The translations under genes and the position numbers were made by a program. 64,000 nt of DNA from Nitrospira sp. GTDB taxonomy: Bacteria > Nitrospirota > Nitrospiria > Nitrospirales > Nitrospiraceae. Shown here piece by piece: positions 35,043-43,113 of this stretch. The stretch spans positions 62,001 to 126,000 of the forward strand of contig VOPT01000001.1 of assembly GCA_009594865.1 (NCBI GenBank), given 5' to 3'. The notes beneath the pieces are model-generated. The model saw only the letters and a program-made list of their open reading frames with translations. It was not told where the DNA came from and made no database searches. Every line of letters starts with the position of its first letter. Within the stretch, counting starts at the first letter, position 1.

Positions 35043-36827
35043 TTGATCGATGAATGCGAACGAGCTAATATCACGAGCTTCTTTCCGCCGAGACCTCGAA
35101 AGCACCATGAGGCCCTAGTGGCACATCATCAACTGAGTCCACCCGAAACAACGCAGGGCATTCAACTCCAGCTCATTGCACCGACACACCAGCCTGCCTC
35201 CGCTACCCCCATAGGCCCCAAAGGCGTGGTCTACACCAAACGTTGGGTCGTCGAGCTACTCCTCGACCTAAGCGGCTATTGTCCTGACAGGAATTTGGTG
35301 GATGCGCTGGCTATCGAACCCGCTTGCGGTGAGGGAGCATTTCTCGTGCCCATGGTCGAACGCTTGCTACAGTCTTGTCGAAACCTTGGTCTTCCTCTAG
35401 CAGAGTGCCGGAAATCATTAGTCGCCTATGAGCTGAATGAGACAAGCGCCGCTCGCTCTCGTGCCCTGATCCGCAATATTCTGGTGCGCCATGGGGCCCA
35501 ACCGTCATTGGCCAGCAACCTGGCCGATACCTGGGTCTTCACTCGTGATTACCTTCTGGAGGCCGGACATGAACCGGCCGATTTCATCGTAGGGAACCCT
35601 CCATACGTACGCCTCGAAGACATCCCTGAGGAAACAGCCTCGGTTTACCGCAATGCTTATCCCACGATGCGCGGGCGCGCTGATCTCTACGTTGCATTTT
35701 TCGAGGCAGCGCTTCGACAACTGAAGAACCACGGCACCTGTGCATTTATCTGCGCTGATCGATGGATGCGCAATCAATACGGAGCCGAACTCAGGAAGCT
35801 GATCAGCTCAGCTTACAGTGTCGACATGCTCGTGAGTATGCATCATGCCAACGCATTTGATGACGAGGTGGATGCCTATCCTGCTATTACGGTCATTCGA
35901 CGCAAAACTCAACGCTCAACCATTGTTGCCAGTGCAGGGCAGGAGGCTGAGACCATTCAGCCGCTACAATTAGCGACCGCACTGCAGGGAGAAGGTAGCC
36001 TCGCGCTCCCCGCTGGCATTCACAAGGCCGTGGTAAACACATGGTTCAAGGGCCCGGTTCCCTGGCCCTGCCACTCCCCAGAACAATTGGCACTTCTTCG
36101 ACAACTGGAAGAGCGGTTTCCTGCCCTCGAAATGAGTGCCAAAGTAGGGATCGGGGTTGCCACAGGAAACGACCGTATCTACATTACGACCAATGACGCG
36201 CTTGTGGAGTCCTCCCGGTTGCTGAAACTCGCAGTTGCGAAAGATCTGGCTGGAGGAACGCTACACTGGTCTGGACACTATCTCGTGAACCCTTGGGACG
36301 AGAATGGCCTTGTCGATCTGATCGACTATCCCAAACTTCGCGCCTACTACGAGCAGCACGCAACAGAGTTGAAACGCCGTCACACGGCGGAGAAGTCTGT
36401 CACCGGCTGGTACAAGACGATCGACCGCGTCAATCCCTCCCTGACACACACACGCAAACTCTTTATCCCGGATATTAAGAACCGCCTGGAACCCGTCTTG
36501 GACGAAGGGGAAACCTATCCTCATCACAATTTGTACGTCATTGAGTCGGAGGAGTGGGACCTGGAAGTACTTGGGGGGGTCCTCCTGTCCAAATTCTGCC
36601 AGTTTTTTGTCGAATCGTACGGAGTCCGCATGCGAGGTGGCTATCTGCGTTTTCAGGCACAGTACCTGCGCCGGATTCGAGTCCCGGATCCCAAAACCTT
36701 GTCCAGTACACAGTCCGACGAATTGAGGGAGGCCTTCCGTCATCGCGATAGAGATCGAGCGACCCTCATGGCTGGTGAGATTTATGGGATAAGCCCTCGC
36801 ATGATGGAGGCCGTACTTGGACATTGA
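35043..36827 (+). CDS. Type II N6-adenine DNA methyltransferase, PaeR7I/XhoI-like
   Basis: Up to 594 residues. Motif I IEPACGEGAFLVPM (91-104) binds SAM; the catalytic NPPY (185-188) is in FIVGNPPYVRLEDIP; a C-terminal target-recognition part follows. The likely product protects CTCGAG by methylating adenine, judged by the paired nuclease. There is no ATG near the N-terminus: the frame starts with TTG at 35043; GTG at 35118 with AGG upstream is an alternative that still includes the conserved GVVYTKRWVV. The local GC is lower than its surroundings, consistent with acquisition. The stop overlaps the nuclease gene by 11 bases. Confidence 0.88.
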   Translation: MIDECERANITSFFPPRPRKHHEALVAHHQLSPPETTQGIQLQLIAPTHQPASATPIGPKGVVYTKRWVVELLLDLSGYCPDRNLVDALAIEPACGEGAFLVPMVERLLQSCRNLGLPLAECRKSLVAYELNETSAARSRALIRNILVRHGAQPSLASNLADTWVFTRDYLLEAGHEPADFIVGNPPYVRLEDIPEETASVYRNAYPTMRGRADLYVAFFEAALRQLKNHGTCAFICADRWMRNQYGAELRKLISSAYSVDMLVSMHHANAFDDEVDAYPAITVIRRKTQRSTIVASAGQEAETIQPLQLATALQGEGSLALPAGIHKAVVNTWFKGPVPWPCHSPEQLALLRQLEERFPALEMSAKVGIGVATGNDRIYITTNDALVESSRLLKLAVAKDLAGGTLHWSGHYLVNPWDENGLVDLIDYPKLRAYYEQHATELKRRHTAEKSVTGWYKTIDRVNPSLTHTRKLFIPDIKNRLEPVLDEGETYPHHNLYVIESEEWDLEVLGGVLLSKFCQFFVESYGVRMRGGYLRFQAQYLRRIRVPDPKTLSSTQSDELREAFRHRDRDRATLMAGEIYGISPRMMEAVLGH

Positions 36828-37581
36828 GAAGCGGTTACAGGCCGCGGTCCAAAGCTATTGGGACGCGCGGCGGCGGAATAAAGAAAAGCAGATCCAATCG
36901 GGAAAGATTGATGCCGGGACGCGCGGAGAGGTCACAGGCGGAACCCAAATGGGAGCCTTGGAGGTCTTGGTATCAGACATCCTCTGCGATGCCGGGTTGC
37001 AAAAAATCGATGTCCGTACAAGAACCGCGCTCGAGCTGCCAGGTTATTTTAGAGCCACAAAGAAATGGGATCTTATTGTCGTCTCAAACGGCGCATTAGT
37101 TTTGGCCATGGAGTTCAAATCCCAAGCCGGCAAATCGATCGGCAACAATGTAAACAATCGGGCAGAAGAAGCCGTAGGCAGCGCAAAGGACATCTGGACG
37201 GCATTCCGAGAAGGCCGCTTCGGGCAGGCCCCTCCTCCTTTTCTGGGCTATCTCTTCTTATTAGAAGATCGAGACAATGTAAAAACACCAGTCGGCAACA
37301 AGGAACCGTACTTTCAGGTGGATCCGGAATTCCGAGGCGAAACATATACCAAGGCGCCAACAGCAATTCGCCGACATCGAGGAGTGTCCTATAGCACACG
37401 GTACGAACTGCTCTGCCGCCGCTTAATATTAGAGCGGCTCTATTCCGCCTCCTGCTTCTTGATGGCCACCAACTCAAGAAAAACCAAACTCACACAGCCG
37501 GCTGAAGACCTCACCTTTCGCCGCTTCGCAGCAGCCTTGCGAGGTCATGTCGTCACATTCTTGGGTGGCCGTAGCAAGTAA
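36817..37581 (+). CDS. PaeR7I/XhoI-family type II restriction endonuclease
   Basis: 254 residues, near the 246 of PaeR7I. Conserved family text includes QMGALEVLVSDILCDAGL, MEFKSQAGKSIGNNVNNRAE and SAKDIWTAFREGRFG. The PD-(D/E)xK site appears as Asp85 (KKWDLIVVS), Glu99 and Lys101 (AMEFKSQ). Members cut C^TCGAG; this specificity is inferred from the family. The gene starts with TTG inside the methyltransferase gene, so nuclease synthesis depends on methyltransferase translation, a safe order for establishment. Several CTCGAG sites lie in this window and would be substrates if unmethylated. Confidence 0.88.
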   Translation: MDIEKRLQAAVQSYWDARRRNKEKQIQSGKIDAGTRGEVTGGTQMGALEVLVSDILCDAGLQKIDVRTRTALELPGYFRATKKWDLIVVSNGALVLAMEFKSQAGKSIGNNVNNRAEEAVGSAKDIWTAFREGRFGQAPPPFLGYLFLLEDRDNVKTPVGNKEPYFQVDPEFRGETYTKAPTAIRRHRGVSYSTRYELLCRRLILERLYSASCFLMATNSRKTKLTQPAEDLTFRRFAAALRGHVVTFLGGRSK

Positions 37582-37927
37582 TAGTGAGAGCGAAATGTTT
37601 TGACGGCTCTCTCAAATCCTGCACATGGGCAGCGTTCCCTGGGTCCGGTGCTCCACCGTCCCCCTCACGCTCCTTTACACATCATCAATCAATAGCCTTC
37701 TTTGCTGGAGTGCGCGAGCTCGGCCACGGAGCCGACTGAACGGGAAGAGGCAGCCGATCATGAACAGGTCAAGACGCGCAGGCACTTGGTCGACGACCTG
37801 GCCCAGCACTCTGGTTCGACGATAACCGCGAGACCGAGCAATCCGTCGCCATCGAACAGGCAGGAGCCTGACAGAGACCGCAGATGTATCGTGTGCGTGG
37901 GTGCGACGAAAAGTAATCAGCTGCGAC
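37582..37927. other. Intergenic region without a recognised gene
   Basis: About 345 bases between the restriction gene and the small membrane-protein gene. Short frames are present on both strands without ribosome binding sites or family resemblance. The longer minus-strand frame at 37675-38106 is Arg/Ser-rich and overlaps the more convincing small gene. It may be decayed remnant sequence at the edge of the acquired restriction-modification segment. Confidence 0.4.
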
Positions 37928-38134
37928 TCAGTGGGACTGCCAGGCACTTTGGGCAATGAGCAGGAGCAGGCAGAAACACAGTACAACGAGTGCGCCGGCG
38001 CAGGACCAGGCGATTGAAAATGCCCCATACTGTCTGAACCGGTCACGGCGCATATGGGGAAATCGCATGAGGCAATACGTCGTGACCGACGCCCCCATCC
38101 CGACAATTGCGATCAACACTCGCGCCAGGTCCAT
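37928..38134 (-). CDS. Small membrane protein, two predicted helices
   Basis: 68 residues. Two hydrophobic segments: ARVLIAIVGMGASVTTYCLM (about 3-22) and SIAWSCAGALVVLCFCLLLL (about 40-59), linked by a basic loop MRRDRFRQYG. GGGGAGA lies right before the ATG. I do not recognise a family. The clean start and helices make it more credible than the overlapping frames. Confidence 0.6.
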   Translation of the reverse strand: MDLARVLIAIVGMGASVTTYCLMRFPHMRRDRFRQYGAFSIAWSCAGALVVLCFCLLLLIAQSAWQSH

Positions 38135-38250
38135 TGTCTCCCCGTAGGTAAAACCGTGGTGCCACCCTACCCGCGAACAGAAGAGGCGTCAAGAAACGCG
38201 CTGAAAGTCGACGGTTGTGTACGGCCCCGGCGATATGATGAGATCGACCG

Positions 38251-38835
38251 ATGACATCCGACCTCATGATCAGAACCGAGCGGCTGCTCCTCCGTCACGT
38301 TCAGGCAACCGATGCGGAGGCCGTGCATCGTCTGGCCGGAGCAAGAGACGTGGCCGCCGGCACCTTTCTCCCGCATCCGATGGATCGGCAGGCAGCCCTG
38401 CGCTGGATCACCGAACGTGTGGAGGAGCAGGCGGCAGGCAGAGGCGTAACCTTTGCCATCACCCTGGCCGAGAGCGGAGAGCTCATCGGCGCCATCGGCA
38501 TGGAGCTCGTCCCCGCGCATGAGCAGGGGCGGCTTAGTTACTGGCTCGGACGTGCCTATTGGAACCGTGGCTACGGGACGGAAGCCGTCACCGCTCTAGT
38601 CGAGCACAGCTTCGTCAGCCTGAAACTGCATCGCATCTACGCGCCGCATTTCCATACCAATCCGGCTTCCGGCCGAGTGTTGCAGAAGGTGGGCATAACG
38701 CACGAAGGCCGCTTGCGTGAACACTATCTTCGATTCGGTCAACGCATCGACGTGGAGCTGTACGGGATGCTGCGGCAGGAGTTTATCGCGCGCCGCCCGG
38801 CAAACGGCGGCGGGACGTCGCCAAGAGAATCGTGA
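38251..38835 (+). CDS. GNAT family N-acetyltransferase, RimJ/RimL type
   Basis: 194 residues. RTERLLLRHVQATDAEAVHR opens the RimJ/RimL fold; RLSYWLGRAYWNRGYGTEAV carries the acetyl-CoA pyrophosphate-binding loop (Q/RxxGxG/A, here NRGYGT); NPASGRVLQKVGITHEGRLR is the conserved final part. The substrate is unknown, probably an N-terminal or small-molecule amine. Its last 53 bases overlap the 3' end of the convergent amine oxidase gene. Confidence 0.9.
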   Translation: MTSDLMIRTERLLLRHVQATDAEAVHRLAGARDVAAGTFLPHPMDRQAALRWITERVEEQAAGRGVTFAITLAESGELIGAIGMELVPAHEQGRLSYWLGRAYWNRGYGTEAVTALVEHSFVSLKLHRIYAPHFHTNPASGRVLQKVGITHEGRLREHYLRFGQRIDVELYGMLRQEFIARRPANGGGTSPRES

Positions 38836-40156
38836 CTTCCTCCGCGACTCGCAGGCCACTCTCGACGGCCCCGTTCATGTACCCTTGCCAACGCAGGCTC
38901 GTCTGTTCGCCGGCAAAGAGAATCCGTCCATGCGGCCGGGACAACCAGGCACGTTGCTCCGGATCGTATCCCGCCTGAAAGACCGCGTACCCGCCGCGCA
39001 CGAATGGGTCCTCTTCCCATGCCACATGGCACGACGCGCGCAGCACGGCCTTCGTGGCCCCCAACCACTTGAGTCGTTGCGCGACCGCCTCGGCGCCTCC
39101 TTGTGCAAGGAGTTGCTTGGTGTCACGACTCGTCGACCCGCCTGCGAGCAATGTCAAAATACCGCCTCGCCCCTGCTGCTCTTCGTTGCCGTCCCAGATC
39201 GCGCCGATCGACAAGTCGGTTCCATAGGCCAGAGACTTTCCCTGGCGTCGCCAGAAACGCCGATCGAACTGCAAGAGCGTTTTGGTTGCAGCTCCGTAGA
39301 GTAGATCGCGAAACGCGTTGCGTTGTGGAGCGGGCAGGGGTGGCGTGAAGGCAAGGCGCCGCGCCATGGTGGCGGGCAGCGCCAGCACCAATGCGTCAGC
39401 GGCCATGTGGCTCTGCCCGCCCCGTCTACGCAAGGTCACTCGCACCTTGCCGCGATGCTGTGCGACAGCGCGCACCATCGTGTTGAATTGAACCGGCTCT
39501 TGCAGTGTATCGGCAAGTGCGGTGGCGAGACGATCGTTGCCGCCCCTGATGCGATAGAAATGGTCCAAGACAGATGATTCCGTCGCGAGTTGGTCGACGA
39601 GGGCGAGCAAGGACAGATGTTCCGGATCGGCCAGAAAAAATCCGCGCATGCCGTTCAATCGCGCGCGTACCTGCCCCCTCGCCCCGATAGAGTCGAGCCA
39701 GTCTGCAACAGATTGTCCGGCAAGCTGCTGCGCGATCGGCCCGTCCCATCGACGCTCGTTCAACCGGTGGGCTCGCACCCAGGGCTCCGCTGCTTGTGCT
39801 AATTCGCCCCACAGGCCGCTGGCCTCCGAGACTCGAGTGACGCCTGGCGTGCGACCCGCCTGACAGGCAAAGGCAAACCCGCCGCGTAAGATCGGCGACA
39901 GGGTCACACCCAGGTTCTTGGCCAACCGACGGATGGTCTCCTGATCAGGATCGATCATGTCGCCGCCGGCCTCGGCATGTTGCCCCTCGGCAAATCCGTC
40001 ACGCCTCGTCCAGACCCGGCCACCCAGACGGTTGCGCGCCTCCACCATCGTCACTCGCGCACCGCGCCGTTGCAGCTCATAGGCGGCGGTCAATCCGGCG
40101 AGTCCTGCCCCCGCCACGATCACCGACGTGCCACGCAATGAAGTACTGCCTCCCAT
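38783..40156 (-). CDS. FAD-dependent amine oxidase family protein
   Basis: 457 residues from the ATG at 40156. The N-terminal dinucleotide-binding motif is VIVAGAGLAGLTAAYELQRR, then VEARNRLGGRVWTRR (the GGR motif), and the C-terminus has GRILFAGEQTSLRWQGYMNG, the FAD-covering GE(x)TS motif of monoamine oxidases. The substrate could be a polyamine, amino acid or carotenoid-like compound. A longer frame to 40231 begins with TTG and adds nothing conserved. The N-terminus has no signal peptide. It converges on and overlaps the acetyltransferase gene. Confidence 0.88.
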   Translation of the reverse strand: MGGSTSLRGTSVIVAGAGLAGLTAAYELQRRGARVTMVEARNRLGGRVWTRRDGFAEGQHAEAGGDMIDPDQETIRRLAKNLGVTLSPILRGGFAFACQAGRTPGVTRVSEASGLWGELAQAAEPWVRAHRLNERRWDGPIAQQLAGQSVADWLDSIGARGQVRARLNGMRGFFLADPEHLSLLALVDQLATESSVLDHFYRIRGGNDRLATALADTLQEPVQFNTMVRAVAQHRGKVRVTLRRRGGQSHMAADALVLALPATMARRLAFTPPLPAPQRNAFRDLLYGAATKTLLQFDRRFWRRQGKSLAYGTDLSIGAIWDGNEEQQGRGGILTLLAGGSTSRDTKQLLAQGGAEAVAQRLKWLGATKAVLRASCHVAWEEDPFVRGGYAVFQAGYDPEQRAWLSRPHGRILFAGEQTSLRWQGYMNGAVESGLRVAEEVTILLATSRRRLPGGAR

Positions 40157-40401
40157 GACTCTCGACGATACGCGATTCAGCAACCTAGAGATAGTGTGAT
40201 GTGCGCATAGAGCGATGCGGGAAGATCGCAACCGACTGATCGCTCTTCATCGCGAAGACTTCGCAGGCAATCGACAATGACACGTGCCCCGGCTTCCCCG
40301 AACGGCGCGGGATGAGACACGGAATGCCGCGTCCTGCGACTCTCCCTTGATCCCGCGTACCAGAACCGCTACGCTACAGTCTTGGAACGAGGAGGTTGCG
40401 C

Positions 40402-41049
40402 ATGGATGCCGATCACCCGAGTACCCCTTCCTCCCCTGACATGCTCGTCCCTCAGCCCTCCACCGATTCGACCCCTGCCGACGAACGGAGCTTTCACATC
40501 AGGCTCGCCGTCTTTGCCTCGGTGGTCATCGTCGCGGTGATCGGTGCATTCGTGGGATACCCGACGTGGCAGGAATACGTCTCACAGCAGGAAGCCAAAC
40601 TCGAACTGCGTGCTTACGTGAACGTCCGCGCGCTCGGGCCGCCGGCTTTGAAGGAAGGCGTGCCGCCTGGAGTCCGGGACACGATCCTGAACAGAGGGCG
40701 GACGCCAGCCTACAACGATGCCATCCAGTCCTTCGTCACCGTGGCCGACTACCCGTTGATCAAGAATTTCGAGCGGGTGACCTGCCCCCCGGACGATTCA
40801 CAACCGGACAAACGGAGGTGGTTCCTAGGGAAGGTCCCGCGAAGAGAAACGGTGCGCGAGACGCCGTTGACGGCCGAAGAGATCACGGCCATCCAGACGG
40901 CCAAGTCGGCGCTCTATTACCATGGGACCGTGTGCTACCGGGATATCTTTCACGAATCGCACCGCACCGACTTCTGTATGTTTTGGAAATGGGACGCAGG
41001 CCGCGTCAGTCCGTCGCTCTCCTGTGATCTGGGAAACAAGGCGGACTAA
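40402..41049 (+). CDS. Single-helix membrane protein of unknown function
   Basis: 215 residues from an ATG six bases after GAGGAGG. The N-terminal 30 residues are Pro/Ser/Thr-rich and should be cytoplasmic; one membrane helix (LAVFASVVIVAVIGAFVGYP, about 36-55) follows, then a soluble domain with LELRAYVNVRALGPPALKEG, a TILNRGRTPAYNDAI stretch and several Cys. The beta-like domain with NRGRTPA resembles many unassigned bacterial proteins. No family or function recognised. Confidence 0.75.
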   Translation: MDADHPSTPSSPDMLVPQPSTDSTPADERSFHIRLAVFASVVIVAVIGAFVGYPTWQEYVSQQEAKLELRAYVNVRALGPPALKEGVPPGVRDTILNRGRTPAYNDAIQSFVTVADYPLIKNFERVTCPPDDSQPDKRRWFLGKVPRRETVRETPLTAEEITAIQTAKSALYYHGTVCYRDIFHESHRTDFCMFWKWDAGRVSPSLSCDLGNKAD

Positions 41050-41120
41050 GCGGAATGTTGAACTGATGGCTGATGATCTATGTCGGAGGAGGCCGCGCGC
41101 CGAGCGGTAGGAATGGCAGA

Positions 41121-41471
41121 TCACAGCACAAACACGTGGTCGACGAGGTACCGGCCTCCCTGCTGGACCAAAACCATCTCCGCGACATAGTCGCCGGGCG
41201 AGCCGGTGAAGTGTTGCTTCCACACAATGGCAATGGAGCCGGGACGACGGAAGATGGCGACCGGCGCTCGCACGCCAAACGTGCCCTTCTCAGCCTGATA
41301 CTGCCGGCACACCCGCTCGAGATAGTCTTTCGTCACGATGGCTTTCAGGCGATCGGTAAAATCCTGCACATGGCGGGCGTGGTCAATGGCCGTCGACGCC
41401 TCCATCAGATTGTCCATGATGGGATCGGCAATGGCCAGAATCTCCGCGTCGGATTTAGTCTCCAGATCCAT
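41121..41471 (-). CDS. Protein of unknown function, possible SnoaL/NTF2-like fold
   Basis: 116 residues. A helical start (EILAIADPIMDNLMEASTAI, then VQDFTDRLKAIVTKDYLERV) is followed by strands ending AEMVLVQQGGRYLVDHVFVL. The order of long helices then a curved sheet would fit an NTF2-like fold, but this is a guess. It converges with the membrane protein gene 70 bases away. The reading frame is compact and its composition is protein-like. Confidence 0.65.
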   Translation of the reverse strand: MDLETKSDAEILAIADPIMDNLMEASTAIDHARHVQDFTDRLKAIVTKDYLERVCRQYQAEKGTFGVRAPVAIFRRPGSIAIVWKQHFTGSPGDYVAEMVLVQQGGRYLVDHVFVL

Positions 41472-41675
41472 CAGCGCCTCTTAAACATGTGTTCGGTGGT
41501 TGGTCTCGGCGCAAAGATACGGACGAGCACTGAGGAGAATCAATCAGGCGATATACGGTATTGTGGCGGGCAATCCGTCTCATGCGCTACTGCTGAAGCA
41601 GTCACAAGATGGCAATGAATTTGGGACATAGGCACAGGTAATCGGCACGCATGCCCGAACAATTCTGGCGTAATC

Positions 41676-42027
41676 TTATTCGTTCATAAAACGCAGCAGT
41701 TCATCGAGAAGCGGCTGTTAGCCCGAGAGAATCTGTTCCCGAACGGTCGGCAGATCACACCAGACGCCGCGGTCGACTTCGGGAGAGTATTGGGCCCGTC
41801 ATCTCGCAGCCGGTGTCCTCCTGAAATTCGCGCAGTGCGACGGCTGCAGGGTCTCCCCCTTCAGCATATTCACCGTTCGGAATCGACTAGACCCCGGCAT
41901 CCTTCTTCATCCAAAACGGCCCGCCCGGATGGACAAGAACGACTTCCAGCCTTCCGCCGCTTCTTCGACAGCGCACAATTCCAGCGCTGAGTTTGTTGGT
42001 CCCGCATGACCTCGACGCATTCGTCAT
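41676..42027 (-). pseudogene. Decayed Nudix hydrolase
   Basis: Minus-strand reading across a stop gives SAGIVRCRRSGGRLEVVLVH, PGGPFWMKKDAGV, TAG at 41887-41889 where Trp is expected, then SIPNGEYAEGGDPAAVALRE and FQEDTGC. This is a Nudix box with its conserved Glu changed to Gly and EE to ED. After a frameshift and internal loss comes YSPEVDRGVWCDLPTVREQI, then LLDELLRFMNE at the 3' end. It is a degraded copy of the small Nudix family with the WSIPKGEY motif. Confidence 0.78.
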
Positions 42028-42119
42028 GAACCCAGGACTGAACAAGCATCGCGCATTCACCGAGTGGCACGCTTCCGATTGGATGAATAAAAACCAGGGC
42101 TCGGTTTCGCCCGATTCTT

Positions 42120-42347
42120 CTACTGCACACTGAGCGCGATGATCAGGGGCTCGCCGTCTCTGGTCAACCAGGTCGCTTGCCCGTCGGTCAGGCGAGCGAG
42201 GACCGTGGCGGTAAACCAGGCTTGCTTCCGGCCGACACTGACGGCAAAGAGCAGCGTCCCCGGCCATTCCGGAGGACTGGCTAGTGCCGCACCGGTCGCA
42301 TGGGGAACACGTTGGACCACAAAGGGAAGAGGTTGACTGTTTTGCAT
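42120..42347 (-). CDS. Small protein of unknown function
   Basis: 75 residues. The text PGTLLFAVSVGRKQAWFTAT and VLARLTDGQATWLTRDGEPL looks like a compact beta protein, and no stop interrupts it. No good ribosome binding site precedes the ATG, and it neighbours the decayed Nudix gene, so it may be a surviving fragment. I do not recognise the family. Confidence 0.45.
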   Translation of the reverse strand: MQNSQPLPFVVQRVPHATGAALASPPEWPGTLLFAVSVGRKQAWFTATVLARLTDGQATWLTRDGEPLIIALSVQ

Positions 42348-42769
42348 GAAAAGAGACCGGCTTAATCGCTCAGCGGATGGATCACACGTACACCGGCCGT
42401 GTTCCTGAGCAGCTGCGACGAGACGCCAGCAAGGGAGCCGAGCACGTGGCGCGTACTGAAGGCCGCCCGATCCAGCGGCAATCCATGGTGCCCATATTTG
42501 AACTTTGGAATGGCCACCGCCGCGACCAGGAGGCTTTTAGCTCGACAGACCGAATTCGTTTTCGATAGCCCACGCTGAGGACCACACGTCGTGCATCAAG
42601 GACAGAGACTCGATGCGATAAACCTCGTGTGCCCACCCGGTTTTCTATTTCTGGAACGGGAGAGCCTCAATGCTGAGAGTGACGATCCGAGCCCGCGCCC
42701 TTGAATCTCAGCCCATGAGACGTGATCATTCGCTTTTCCGTCGGTTCGAGCATTGCTGCCGTTCGTTCT

Positions 42770-42806
42770 GTATCCTTTTCGACTGAGGCTGTATCGGAAA
42801 GGATAC
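42770..42806. other. Stem-loop with a 9-base perfect stem
   Basis: GTATCCTTT (42770-42778) pairs with AAAGGATAC (42798-42806) over a 19-base loop, about 300 bases before the haem dioxygenase gene. It could be a regulator-binding site or part of an RNA. No T-run follows. Confidence 0.3.
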
Positions 42807-43080
42807 CGTGCCTTGACTGACAGAGGGCTCCGACTGTCCGGCTCTAGCGAGCCGAGACAAATGGCCATTCCTAAACCCATGTCAGAACTCAAGAGTCCCA
42901 GAGTGGCGCGAAGAACGACTTGTTGTCAATACAAGCGGTACGTCCCTTGCCTTCCGCTCAGTCATGTTCGCTGGAACAGCGTTACTTGTTTCTGGAAGCC
43001 GTGAGACGAATCGGTCACTTCACATCATCATGAAGGGCTGAGCAGATGTCGCCGCAGATTCAATTATCATCATCTCCCTA

Positions 43081-43091
43081 CCCCCCCCCCC
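43081..43091 (+). repeat. 11-base poly-C tract upstream of the haem dioxygenase gene
   Basis: Eleven consecutive C residues end 22 bases before the start codon, ahead of a GAGG ribosome binding site. Homopolymer tracts this long are prone to slippage and in other bacteria vary promoter or leader spacing. It may equally be a neutral or sequencing-sensitive tract. Confidence 0.9.
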
Positions 43092-43113
43092 GCCTTACCG
43101 GCATGAGGCCCGC

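Larger units (their letters stand above)
42348..43113. other. Long intergenic region without a recognised gene
   Basis: About 765 bases between the small protein and the haem dioxygenase gene. Short frames on both strands have no convincing start or family text. It holds a 9-base inverted repeat (42770-42778 with 42798-42806) and, at its right end, an 11-C tract at 43081-43091. It is probably decayed sequence plus the promoter of the oxylipin-type operon. Confidence 0.45.

Noticed and set aside
37675..38106. 143-codon minus-strand frame
   Set aside because: Arg/Ser-rich, no ribosome binding site, and it overlaps the small membrane protein with a clear start and two helices.
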